Shown here: positions 32,129-39,484 of the stretch, piece by piece
How the letters are laid out: every line of letters begins with the position of its first letter
How positions within the stretch are numbered: the first letter of the stretch is position 1
Origin: CAZFHZ01 sp964519015
GTDB lineage: Bacteria; Blakebacterota; Blakebacteria; Blakebacterales; CAYUVJ01
Length of the DNA: 44,668 bases
Assembly (NCBI GenBank): GCA_964519015.1
Contig: CAZFHZ010000012.1
Coordinates: forward strand, 1-44,668
Reading direction: 5' to 3'
The notes under the pieces: model-generated
Told to the model about the DNA's origin: nothing
The model's input: the letters and a program-made list of their open reading frames with translations, nothing else
Databases searched by the model: none
Made by a program: the position numbers and the translations under genes

Positions 32129-33397
32129 ATGGCCACCAGGAAGAAGACGACGGCGAAGAAGAAGTCGAAACCGGCCACCAGGAAGAAGATCGCTCGCACC
32201 AGCCGGTTCCGCGAGGAACTCCCCGAGTGGCTCTCCCACAAGACCACCCCGGAGAAGAAGCGGCACCTGTCGGGCCCGCGGATCCTCCCCCCCGGGATCA
32301 CCGGGAAGGAGTCGCTCGAAACCCTGATCGACCACACCTTCCTGGCCTACAACGCCGCCCGGCTCAAGGAGGGAGCGCGCCTGTTCACTGAGCGGATGCT
32401 GGAGCCGGATGTGACCGTCGGCTTGAGCGTCTCGGGGGCGCTGACCCCGGCCGGTCTGGGCTGCTCCTCGATCATCCCGCTCATCAAGGCCGGGTTCGTG
32501 GACTGGATCGTCTCGACCGGGGCGAACATGTATCACGACCTCCACTTCGCCTTCGATTTCCCCCTTTACGTCGGAACCCACCTGGTGGACGACCGGATCC
32601 TGCGGGAGAACGACATCGTCCGCATCTACGACGTCTACCTGGGCTACACCGATTGCCTGATGGCCACCGACGAGATCCTCCGTTCGATGCTGGTGCAGCC
32701 GGAGTTCCAGAAGGAGATGGGGACCGCCGAGCTCCACTACCTGCTCGGCCGTTACGCGGCGGAGTGGGAGCGCCAGAGCGGGCACAAGGACATCTCGGTA
32801 CTGGCCGCGGCCTACCGGGCCGGGGTGCCGGTCTACACCAGTTCCCCCGGCGACTCGACCATCGGGATGAACGTGGCCGGACTCCACCTGGAGGGGAACG
32901 GGCTGCTCGTGAATCCCTCGATCGATGTGAACGAGACCACCTCCTTCGTGCTCGAGGCGAAGTACACCGGGGGGAAGTCGGCCGTGGTATTGCTGGGGGG
33001 CGGCAGCCCCAAGAACTTCATGCTCCAGACCGAACCGCAGATCCAGGAGGTGCTGCGGATCAAGGAGGCGGGGCAGGACTACTTCCTGCAGGTCACCGAT
33101 GCCCGCCCCGACACCGGCGGGCTCTCCGGGGCGACCCCGCACGAGGCGGTCTCCTGGGGGAAGGTGGACCCGAACAAGCTCCCCGATGCCATCGTCTGCT
33201 ACCTCGACATCACGGTGGCCCTGCCGGTGCTGACCCACTACGCACTCGCCCGGCACCCCAAGCGACCCCTCAAGAAACTCTACCACCGGCGCGAAGAACT
33301 GATGCGGAAGCTGACCGAAACCTACTTCAAGCACAACCCGCGGCGCCGCAAGGACTTCGCCGACGAGTTGATCAAGCCGGGCGCCAAGATCCTCTAA
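32129..33397 (+). CDS. Deoxyhypusine synthase-like protein with a Lys-rich N-terminal tail
   Basis: A 422-residue DHS-family protein. Bacteria generally lack the eIF5A substrate; bacterial members have been linked to homospermidine synthesis or other aminobutyl transfer. The NAD-binding and active-site features are VSGALTPAGLG (about 102-111), SSPGDSTIGMNV, SIDVNETTSFVLEA and GGGSPKN with catalytic Lys295, equivalent to Lys329 of human DHS. The first ~25 residues are strongly basic (ATRKKTTAKKKSKPATRKK) and histone-tail-like, which the family core does not need. The ATG at 32129 has GAGG 9 bases upstream. Divergent pairing with an ornithine decarboxylase supports a role in making a polyamine such as homospermidine; the product is inferred. 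Confidence 0.9.
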   Translation: MATRKKTTAKKKSKPATRKKIARTSRFREELPEWLSHKTTPEKKRHLSGPRILPPGITGKESLETLIDHTFLAYNAARLKEGARLFTERMLEPDVTVGLSVSGALTPAGLGCSSIIPLIKAGFVDWIVSTGANMYHDLHFAFDFPLYVGTHLVDDRILRENDIVRIYDVYLGYTDCLMATDEILRSMLVQPEFQKEMGTAELHYLLGRYAAEWERQSGHKDISVLAAAYRAGVPVYTSSPGDSTIGMNVAGLHLEGNGLLVNPSIDVNETTSFVLEAKYTGGKSAVVLLGGGSPKNFMLQTEPQIQEVLRIKEAGQDYFLQVTDARPDTGGLSGATPHEAVSWGKVDPNKLPDAIVCYLDITVALPVLTHYALARHPKRPLKKLYHRREELMRKLTETYFKHNPRRRKDFADELIKPGAKIL

Positions 33398-33421
33398 GGG
33401 AGCGGACCCGCTTCGAAGAAC

Positions 33422-33458
33422 AGCCCCCGCTCCGGAACCTGGCTCCGGGGCGGGGGCT
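33422..33458. terminator. Strong terminator hairpin between convergent genes
   Basis: A 15-bp stem (AGCCCCCGCTCCGGA / TCCGGGGCGGGGGCT, with one G-T pair) and a 7-base loop start 24 bases after the DHS-like stop. It lies 46 bases from the bacterioferritin stop on the opposite strand. The flanking TT suggests intrinsic termination on the plus strand. Confidence 0.8.
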
Positions 33459-33504
33459 TGGCGTCAGCGGGCCCGATGACTCCGGGTCCGTTTAACGGGT
33501 CGGT

Positions 33505-34005
33505 TCAGTCGGCGGCCGGTTCTCCGGCGGCAAGCTTGCGACTCCGCTCGATCGACTGCAGCGCCAGGTAGGACTCCCCGTACTTCTGCAGGTGCTGGAG
33601 CTGGATGTCGAACTGGTCGGAGTGCCCCTCCTCGTCGGAGACCAGGGCTTCAAAGATCTTCTTCGAGGCGGCGTCGGCGTTCTTGCTGCACTCGTTCGCG
33701 TATTTGTTGTAATCGCGGACGGCGTCCAGTTCCATTTTCTTGGCCATCTCGAGCATCTTCGGCACGTCGTGGATCTTCTTGACCTCGTGGGAGGACTTCA
33801 TCTCCACCACACCCCCGAGGAAGAGGATCCGCTCGGCGAACTCCTCGACATGCCCCATCTCCTGGATGGCGATGCGCTTGAAGATGCTGGAGAGCAGGTC
33901 GAATCCCTGGTCATCGCAGTGGAAGTGGAAGTACATGTACTGGTGGACGGCCCATAGTTCGTCGGCGACGCCCTTGTTCAGCAGCTCGATACTCTTCTCG
34001 TGCAT
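33505..34005 (-). CDS. Bacterioferritin-like protein
   Basis: A 166-residue four-helix-bundle ferritin. The diiron centre ligands are visible in ADELWAVHQY (Glu), AIQEMGHVEEFAERILFL (Glu-x-x-His) and SDEEGHSDQF (Glu-x-x-His). The Met next to the first Glu (QEMGH) matches the Met that coordinates the inter-subunit heme in bacterioferritins, so heme binding is possible. It would store iron and detoxify Fe2+ with H2O2 or O2 in the cytosol. The ATG at 34005 has GGAAGGG upstream; longer readings run into untranslated DNA. The promoter at 34079-34107 fits. It is divergent from the M20 gene. Confidence 0.93.
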   Translation of the reverse strand: MHEKSIELLNKGVADELWAVHQYMYFHFHCDDQGFDLLSSIFKRIAIQEMGHVEEFAERILFLGGVVEMKSSHEVKKIHDVPKMLEMAKKMELDAVRDYNKYANECSKNADAASKKIFEALVSDEEGHSDQFDIQLQHLQKYGESYLALQSIERSRKLAAGEPAAD

Positions 34006-34078
34006 CCCTTCCTGCTCCTCTCTCACTTTGCAGACGGTCGGTGTTGGCGGCGGATACCGGGTCGTTCGTCCACTCCCT

Positions 34079-34107
34079 AATGTACCGGAGACGACTGGTG
34101 CGGCCAA
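34079..34107 (-). promoter_or_regulatory. Predicted promoter of the bacterioferritin gene
   Basis: On the minus strand TTGGCC (34102-34107), 17-base spacer, TACATT (34079-34084). Start codon about 74 bases downstream. No iron-box-like palindrome was noticed. Confidence 0.45.
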
Positions 34108-34118
34108 GCGCGTCCCGC

Positions 34119-34124
34119 TAGACT
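34119..34124 (+). promoter_or_regulatory. Possible -10 box giving a leaderless M20 mRNA
   Basis: TAGACT ends 7 bases before the M20 ATG (34132), and no ribosome-binding site lies between them. Transcription would then begin at or next to the A of the ATG. The -35 is not convincing. Confidence 0.35.
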
Positions 34125-34131
34125 CGCCCCA

Positions 34132-35466
34132 ATGACCCTCTCCCGATCCTCTCCGACCGCGGCCCCCCGGCTCGGCGCCGGCCTGGCCGCCCTGCTCCTG
34201 CTGGCGCCGGCCTCATCCGGTGCCCAGCCCGCGCGCCTGGATGCGCGCATCCGCCAGAGCGTGCAGCGGCACCAAGCCGCCATCATCGAACTTCGGCACC
34301 GGATCCACCAGAATCCCGAGCTGGGCAACCGGGAGTTCGAGACCGCCCGGCTGGTCGCCGAACACCTCCAGGGGCTCGGCTACGAGGTCCGAACCGGGGT
34401 GGCCCATACCGGGGTGGTGGCCTTCCTGCAGGGCGGCCGGCCCGGCCCGGTGGTCGCGTTGCGGGCCGACATGGACGCCCTGCCGGTGACCGAGCAGACC
34501 GACTTCCCCTTCCGTTCCACCAAGCGTGACACCTGGGGAGGGATGGAGGTGGGGGTGATGCATGCCTGCGGGCACGATATGCACACCTCGATACTGATGG
34601 GGACGGCTGCGGTGCTGGCCGACCTGAAGGCGGAACTCTCCGGGGGGGTGCTCCTGATCTTCCAGCCGGCCGAGGAGGGGCCGCCGGCCGGGGAAGAGGG
34701 GGGGGCCGACCTGATGCTGCGGGAGGGGGCCTTCACCGGACATCCGCCGGCCGCCATCTTCGCCCTCCATTCCTCCCCCGACCTGGAGGTGGGATCGATC
34801 GGCTACACGTCCGGTCCCGCCCTGGCCTCGAGCGATCGCTTCCAGATCGCGGTCACCGGCCGGCAGAGCCACGGGGCGGCCCCCCATCAGGGTATCGACC
34901 CGGTGGTGACCGCCGCCCAGTTGGTGCTGGCCCTGCAGACCATCCCCTCGCGCACCCTCGACCCGCTCCAGCCCTGCGTGCTGACCGTCGGGATGATCCA
35001 CGGCGGGGAACGCTTCAACATTATCCCCGAGCGGGTCGCCCTGGAGGGGACGGTGCGCACCTACGATCCGGGGGTGCAGGACATCGTGGAGCGCCGGATG
35101 CGTGAGATCACCGAAGGGATCACCCGGGCCGCCGGGGCGACTTTCGAGCTCGATTACATGCGGGGTAACCCGCCCACGATCAACGATCCTGCTCTGGTGC
35201 AGAGCGCCCTGCCCACCCTGCAGGCCGTGCTGGGGGCCGACCACGTCATCGCGACTCCCCCGGTCATGGCGGCCGAGGATTTCTCCCTCTTCGCCCGCCA
35301 GGTGCCCGGCTTCATGTTCTGGCTGGGGGTCCATGCCCCGGGCACGGAGACCGGACCGCTCCACAGCCCGATCATGCGGGCCGACGACGGCGCATTGGCG
35401 GTGGGGATGCGGGTGCTGAGTAATCTGGTCGTGGACTACCTGGCCGGGTCGGGGAGGGCGCACTGA
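34132..35466 (+). CDS. M20 family amidohydrolase (hippurate/IAA-amino acid hydrolase type), secreted
   Basis: A 444-residue metallopeptidase. A Sec signal (Leu/Ala stretch, cut near SSGAQ) sends it to the periplasm. The M20D features are RHRIHQNPEL, ADMDALPV (Asp), HACGHDMHTS (metal Cys/His), QPAEEGPPAGEEG (Glu-Glu), ALHSSPD (His) and AEDFSLF at the C-terminus. GRQSHGAAPHQGIDP marks the small dimerisation domain. The family splits N-acyl amino acids or amidated compounds. No ribosome-binding site precedes the ATG, suggesting a leaderless message. Its stop and the next start share a base (TGATG), so it is coupled to TerC. Confidence 0.93.
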   Translation: MTLSRSSPTAAPRLGAGLAALLLLAPASSGAQPARLDARIRQSVQRHQAAIIELRHRIHQNPELGNREFETARLVAEHLQGLGYEVRTGVAHTGVVAFLQGGRPGPVVALRADMDALPVTEQTDFPFRSTKRDTWGGMEVGVMHACGHDMHTSILMGTAAVLADLKAELSGGVLLIFQPAEEGPPAGEEGGADLMLREGAFTGHPPAAIFALHSSPDLEVGSIGYTSGPALASSDRFQIAVTGRQSHGAAPHQGIDPVVTAAQLVLALQTIPSRTLDPLQPCVLTVGMIHGGERFNIIPERVALEGTVRTYDPGVQDIVERRMREITEGITRAAGATFELDYMRGNPPTINDPALVQSALPTLQAVLGADHVIATPPVMAAEDFSLFARQVPGFMFWLGVHAPGTETGPLHSPIMRADDGALAVGMRVLSNLVVDYLAGSGRAH

Positions 35467-36431
35467 TGGAGTGGATCTTCAACGCCGAGGTCTGGGTCGC
35501 CCTGGTGACCCTGACCGTGCTCGAGATCGTCCTGGGGATCGACAACATCGTCTTCATCTCGATCCTTTCGGGACGCCTTCCCGTGGCACTGCAGCCGAAG
35601 GCCCGGCGCTGGGGGCTCTTCGCCGCGATGTTCATGCGGATCCTGCTGCTGCTCTCGATCGCCTGGATCATCCGCCTGACCCGTCCCCTCCTCACCGTGG
35701 CCGGCCTGGAGGTCTCCGGACGCGACCTGGTCCTGCTAGCCGGGGGATTCTTCCTGATCGCCAAAGCCACCCACGAGATCCACGACAAGCTGGAAGGGGC
35801 ACACGAGGACCGCCGGGTCCGACTATTGGGTTCCTTCGGCGCCGTGATCATCCAGATCATGCTGCTCGACATCGTCTTCTCGCTCGACTCGGTCATCACC
35901 GCGGTGGGGATGACCCGTTACGTGGGGGTGATGATCGCGGCGATAGTACTCGCCGTACTGGTCATGATGGCCGCGGTGGAGGGGGTGAGCGCTTTCATCG
36001 AGGCGCACCCGACGGTCCGGATGCTCGCCCTCGCCTTCCTGCTGCTGATCGGCGTCGCCTTGATGACCGAAGGGCTCCACCACGGCATCCCACGGGGCTA
36101 TATCTACGTGGCCATGGCCTTCTCGGTCTTCGTGGAGGCGCTCAACCTGAAGGTCCGGGCGGGCCAGGGCCCCCCGGTGGCGCTCCGCGACGTCCCCTCC
36201 GTCTCCGAACGGCTCCCTGATCCGGAGGAAGGTGCCCGCATGACCGACTCGAATAAGTGTGTCTTCTGTGAACGGGGGGCGGAGAGCGTCCCCCTGATCG
36301 CACTCCACTTCCAGGGGAGCGACCTTTTCATCTGCCCGCAGCACCTGCCCGTGCTCATCCACGACCCGGCCCAGTTGATCGGACGGCTGCCGGGGGCGGA
36401 AGAACTGACCCCGGCCGACCACCACGACTGA
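35466..36431 (+). CDS. TerC family membrane protein with a C-terminal zinc-finger-like tail
   Basis: A 321-residue protein. Residues 1-235 are a typical TerC/Alx protein: seven membrane segments, the first conserved acidic site EIVLGIDNIVFISIL (Glu/Asp), and the second DIVFSLDSVITAVGMT. These carboxylates are proposed metal ligands; characterised members export Mn2+. Where TerC proteins normally end, a linker (about 236-258) leads in the same frame to C265VFC268 ... C290PQH293, a short metal-binding-type domain ending at HHD. A GGAGGAAGG and an in-frame ATG (36240) precede this tail, so it may also be made separately. Starts at TGATG with the M20 gene. Confidence 0.9.
   Translation: MEWIFNAEVWVALVTLTVLEIVLGIDNIVFISILSGRLPVALQPKARRWGLFAAMFMRILLLLSIAWIIRLTRPLLTVAGLEVSGRDLVLLAGGFFLIAKATHEIHDKLEGAHEDRRVRLLGSFGAVIIQIMLLDIVFSLDSVITAVGMTRYVGVMIAAIVLAVLVMMAAVEGVSAFIEAHPTVRMLALAFLLLIGVALMTEGLHHGIPRGYIYVAMAFSVFVEALNLKVRAGQGPPVALRDVPSVSERLPDPEEGARMTDSNKCVFCERGAESVPLIALHFQGSDLFICPQHLPVLIHDPAQLIGRLPGAEELTPADHHD
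36224..36242 (+). promoter_or_regulatory. Internal ribosome-binding site and in-frame ATG inside the TerC gene
   Basis: GGAGGAAGG (36224-36232) is followed 7 bases later by ATG (36240-36242), in frame with TerC. It would start a 63-residue protein (36240-36431) consisting only of the CxxC...CxxH domain. Either this is a relic of a formerly separate gene or a true second product. Confidence 0.45.
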
Positions 36432-36523
36432 GAGGCAGGCACCCGCCCCGGCGAACCCCGGCGGCACCGGCGGTGTATCATCTCCGGAGAAGGCGACGGA
36501 CAGCCCGATGGAAGGGACCGGAG

Positions 36524-37078
36524 ATGGATGACACCGTCCTGATCGGACGTACCCTGAACGGGGACCAGGAGGCCTTCGAGATTCTCGTCCAGCGTCATGG
36601 ACCGATGGTCTTCAACTTCCTCCTCCGCTTCCTGCCCGACCCGGACGATGCCGCCGACCAGGCCCAGGAGGTCTTCCTCCAGGCCTGGCGCCAGCTCATC
36701 CGGTTCGATCCCCAGCGGGGGCGCTTCCGCAACTGGCTCCTGAGGATCGCCTCGAACACGGCGGTGAACCGGCTCCGTTCCCGCCGACGGGCGGTCGAGC
36801 GGGAGCGGACGGCGGTCACCCTCCAGGATGACGGGGGCTTCCCCCCGGTCGTCCGGCTGGAGGAGGAGGAAGCCCTCGAGCGGCTCCGGGCAGAGGTCAG
36901 AGCCCTCCCCGACGGCGAGCGACAGGTGGTCCTGCTGGCCTGCTACCACGAACTCCCCTACCGGGCGGTGGCCGCCGTCCTCGATATCCCCGTCGGCACG
37001 GTGAAATCACGCATGCACAGCGCCGTCGCCCGGTTGCGGGCAGTGCTGGTGCCCAGAGAGGTGGGTGAGGTGTCATGA
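36524..37078 (+). CDS. RNA polymerase ECF-type sigma factor
   Basis: A 184-residue sigma-70 family protein of the ECF (RpoE-like) group. Region 2 spans about 18-90 (AFEILVQRHGPMVFNFLL; DAADQAQEVFLQAWRQL; RFRNWLLRIASN), and region 4 is at about 125-175 (DGERQVVLLACYHELPYRAV, then VLDIPVGTVKSRMHSAVARL). A variable acidic linker joins them. The downstream gene is its anti-sigma factor, with a 4-base overlap. Upstream, GAACC (36453-36457) and TATCAT (36476-36481) could be an autoregulated ECF-type promoter, a weak match. The ATG at 36524 has AAGGGA 6 bases upstream. Neighbours suggest it responds to envelope or metal stress, but the signal is unknown. Confidence 0.93.
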   Translation: MDDTVLIGRTLNGDQEAFEILVQRHGPMVFNFLLRFLPDPDDAADQAQEVFLQAWRQLIRFDPQRGRFRNWLLRIASNTAVNRLRSRRRAVERERTAVTLQDDGGFPPVVRLEEEEALERLRAEVRALPDGERQVVLLACYHELPYRAVAAVLDIPVGTVKSRMHSAVARLRAVLVPREVGEVS

Positions 37079-38232
37079 TGCATCCCGATCCCGCGGAACT
37101 CCTCGACCTGAGCCGGAACGAACTCTCCCCCGCCCGGGCGGAAGAGGTCCGCCGGCACCTGACCGGCTGCGCGGCCTGCCGCCGGGAATACGAGGCGCTC
37201 GGGGCGCTCCGGGAGCGACTGGCCTCCTGGCCCGATGAACCGCTGCCCGATGATTTCGCCGCTGGGGTCCTCGGCCGGCTGCCGGCCGGCCCTCCCGAAG
37301 CCCTCCCCGTCGTCCGTCCGGCCCTCTGGCGCCGCTGGCTGGCCCGCGCGGCCCTGTTTGTGCTGGTCGTCGGGGGCACCCTCGTCTTCCAGCTCACCAT
37401 CTGGAGTCCACTGCCGGCCACGGCCAACATCAACGCCACCTTCACCCTCACCGGCACCGAGAGTGCGCCGTTCGGACAGGCCATCCCCGACAGCGTCCTG
37501 GTACTGCTCCTCTATCCCGACGGCCGGTTCGGGACCCCGCTGCTGGAGGGGACCTGGGAACTGGAAGGCCTCATCGAGCAGTTGAAGGAACGACCGGGCG
37601 GGGAGCGCTTCCGCAAAGTCGTGCTGCGCGCCGGCCAGCCGGGGTCCTCGATCACGGTGAAGCAGATGGATCTCGACCGGCTGCTCGAGGCCCTCGACAT
37701 CCCTGAGGTCACGGTCGAGGAGGGGGTCCACTACGTGATCGGGCGAGACCGGATCACCGCCCGGATCGAGCCGCGTATACTCCACCTGCAGGTCAATCCC
37801 AAGACGTGGTCGATCACGGCCGACTCTTTGAGGACCGCCCTGGTCCTGAGGGAGCGGATCGGGGAACGGCTCAACCTCCAGCTCCGGGCGGTCAAAGACT
37901 CCCTGAACAACATCCGGGTGGAACCCTATCTGGTGCTGCGGACCGCGCCGAGTGAGGCGGTCCTGGGAGTGGTGGCCGGAGGGGAGAGGACCCTGACGAT
38001 CACGATCGGCAGTGGGGACGAGGTCACGATCGAACGGGCCGTCCTCGACCTGGAGGACCTGCCGGTCGTGCTGAAGGTTCTCAAGGCCTTCGGCCGCGAG
38101 GGGGGGTTGCGCATCCTCATCCGGGATGAGAAGGGCGGGGATGAGATCCCCGCGCGGATCATCGAGCTCCTGGAACAGGCCGGCCTCGACTACGAGATCC
38201 GGTCGGGCGGAGTGATCATCATCAAGAAGTGA
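37075..38232 (+). CDS. Anti-sigma factor with zinc-finger and two ExbD-like periplasmic domains
   Basis: A 385-residue membrane protein. The N-terminal zf-HC2/ZAS anti-sigma motif is H28LTGC32AAC35. A cytosolic linker leads to one membrane helix (about 88-110). The large periplasmic part is not a usual anti-sigma sensor. Residues ~138-208 read as ExbD/TolR-type: strand LVLLLYPDGRF, helix ELEGLIEQLKE, strand RKVVLRAG, helix MDLDRLLEALD. Residues ~305-378 repeat that order: TLTITIGSGDEV, LEDLPVVLKVLKAFG, LRILIRDEKGG, IPARIIELLEQAGL. The function as sigma regulator is well supported by the operon; the ExbD resemblance is my reading of the pattern. It overlaps the sigma gene by 4 bases (start at 37075 or 37078). 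Confidence 0.85.
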   Translation: MMHPDPAELLDLSRNELSPARAEEVRRHLTGCAACRREYEALGALRERLASWPDEPLPDDFAAGVLGRLPAGPPEALPVVRPALWRRWLARAALFVLVVGGTLVFQLTIWSPLPATANINATFTLTGTESAPFGQAIPDSVLVLLLYPDGRFGTPLLEGTWELEGLIEQLKERPGGERFRKVVLRAGQPGSSITVKQMDLDRLLEALDIPEVTVEEGVHYVIGRDRITARIEPRILHLQVNPKTWSITADSLRTALVLRERIGERLNLQLRAVKDSLNNIRVEPYLVLRTAPSEAVLGVVAGGERTLTITIGSGDEVTIERAVLDLEDLPVVLKVLKAFGREGGLRILIRDEKGGDEIPARIIELLEQAGLDYEIRSGGVIIIKK

Positions 38233-38235
38233 GGG

Positions 38236-38252
38236 CCGGGCTGTAGGCCCGG
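38236..38252. terminator. Short hairpin between convergent genes
   Basis: CCGGGC / GCCCGG (6 bp) with a TGTAG loop lies 3 bases after the anti-sigma stop and 18 bases before the thiol peroxidase stop. It is followed by GAGTTGTT; a modest terminator. Confidence 0.5.
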
Positions 38253-38269
38253 GAGTTGTTGGTCGATCC

Positions 38270-38788
38270 TCAGCCGACCACCTTCTGCAAAGCCTCCAGC
38301 ACCTCGTCGTACTCGGGGTGCTGGGCGATCTCCGGCACGTACTGGGCGTAACGGACCACGCCGCCGGCGTCCACCACGAAGACCGAACGCTGCTCCAGGC
38401 GGAGTTCCTTCACGTGGGTCCCCCAGGCGTCCCCGAAGTTCATGTCGAGGTGGTCGCTCAGGAACTGCATCGTTTCGGCGGCCGCCGCGTTACACCACCG
38501 CTTCTGGGCGGTGGGGAGGTCCGCCGAGACGGTGAGGAAATGGACCTTCTCCTTGAGTCTCTGCGCCTCCAGGTCGAAACGCCGGCTCTGGGCGTCGCAG
38601 ATCCCGGTGTCGAGCGAGGGAACCACGCTCACCAGCAGCGGCTTACCCGCGAAGTCGCGGAGCGTCTTCTTGCTCGAATCGTTGGCCACCAGTCGGAAAT
38701 CAGGGGCTCTGTCCCCCACTTTCAGCACTTCACCCAGCACGGTCTGGGGCTTCCCATTCAATGTGACCGCACCCTTGCGCTCCGTCAT
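38270..38788 (-). CDS. tpx: Thiol peroxidase (Tpx), 2-Cys atypical peroxiredoxin
   Basis: A 172-residue thioredoxin-fold peroxidase that reduces H2O2 and organic peroxides using thioredoxin. The peroxidatic Cys64 lies in SLDTGICDAQS, and the resolving Cys99 in QKRWCNA, 35 residues apart as in Escherichia coli Tpx (Cys61/Cys95). The N-terminal GDRAPDFRLV and VSVVPSLDT are family features. GAGGAGA precedes the ATG (38788). It is divergent from the YpsA-like gene. A dyad at 38893-38915 lies between them and might be a regulatory site. Together with the bacterioferritin it suggests oxidative stress defence. Confidence 0.96.
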   Translation of the reverse strand: MTERKGAVTLNGKPQTVLGEVLKVGDRAPDFRLVANDSSKKTLRDFAGKPLLVSVVPSLDTGICDAQSRRFDLEAQRLKEKVHFLTVSADLPTAQKRWCNAAAAETMQFLSDHLDMNFGDAWGTHVKELRLEQRSVFVVDAGGVVRYAQYVPEIAQHPEYDEVLEALQKVVG

Positions 38789-38892
38789 CGGACTTGTCTC
38801 CTCATCATGGGATGGGTTCCGGACTGACCGGACTGGGTTCGTCCATCACCGAGGCCTTCAAGATCGGGATCGGGGACTCCCGTGGCAATGTG

Positions 38893-38918
38893 GGAGCGAT
38901 ACCTCCGATCGCTCCTTT
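38893..38918 (+). other. Perfect stem-loop in the tpx / YpsA-like divergent region
   Basis: GGAGCGAT / ATCGCTCC (8 bp) with an ACCTCCG loop, followed by TTT. It lies about 105 bases from the tpx start and 70 bases from the other start. It could be a transcript terminator for the plus strand or a protein-binding dyad; I cannot tell which. Confidence 0.4.
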
Positions 38919-38986
38919 GACGTACGGGGGTGTACCTTCCGTTCCAGACGACCGGTCCCCGAACGCCTGGGGAGGGAGAGGTGAGG

Positions 38987-39472
38987 ATGTCCTGGCAGCG
39001 GCCGCACAGAATCGTCACCGGCGGGCAGAGCGGGGTGGATCGGGCGGCGCTCGAAGTGGCCCTGCGGCTCGTCCTGCCCTGCGGCGGGTGGTGCCCGGCC
39101 GGCCGCCGGGCCGAGGATGGACCGATCCCGGAGCGCTATCCGTTGCGGGAAACCCTCTCATCCGACTACGAGCAGCGCACGGAGTGGAACGTCTGGGACT
39201 CTGACGGGACGCTGGTGTTGAACCGTGGTGAGTTGACGGGGGGTACCCTCTACACGGTCCGGATCGCCGAGCGGGTCGGCCGGCCGCTCCGGGTGGTCGA
39301 CCTGGACGGCCTGGCGGACCCGGCCGACCTCGAGGCGGCCGTGGCCGGGGTCCGGCGCTGGATCGAAGAGGAGGGTCTGGCCACCCTCAACGTGGCCGGA
39401 CCCCGGGAGAGCAAGAGCCCGGGGATCGGAGCGGCGGCCGCACGCTTTCTGGAGGACCTGCTCGGGGAGTGA
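38987..39472 (+). CDS. YpsA / putative molybdenum cofactor carrier-like SLOG protein
   Basis: A 161-residue Rossmann-like protein. The nucleotide-binding signature is TGGQSGVDRAALE near the start, then GGWCPAGRRAEDGPIPERYP, and a C-terminal LNVAGPRESKSPGIG repeating the glycine-rich pattern. This matches the family annotated as molybdenum cofactor carrier (cpYpsA) in the SLOG superfamily, which binds nucleotide-like ligands. The true ligand is unknown. The ATG at 38987 has a strong GGGAGAGG upstream; a GTG two codons earlier is possible. No molybdenum genes are nearby, so the name should be read as family only. Confidence 0.85.
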   Translation: MSWQRPHRIVTGGQSGVDRAALEVALRLVLPCGGWCPAGRRAEDGPIPERYPLRETLSSDYEQRTEWNVWDSDGTLVLNRGELTGGTLYTVRIAERVGRPLRVVDLDGLADPADLEAAVAGVRRWIEEEGLATLNVAGPRESKSPGIGAAAARFLEDLLGE

Positions 39473-39484
39473 ACGGGCCGCCCT

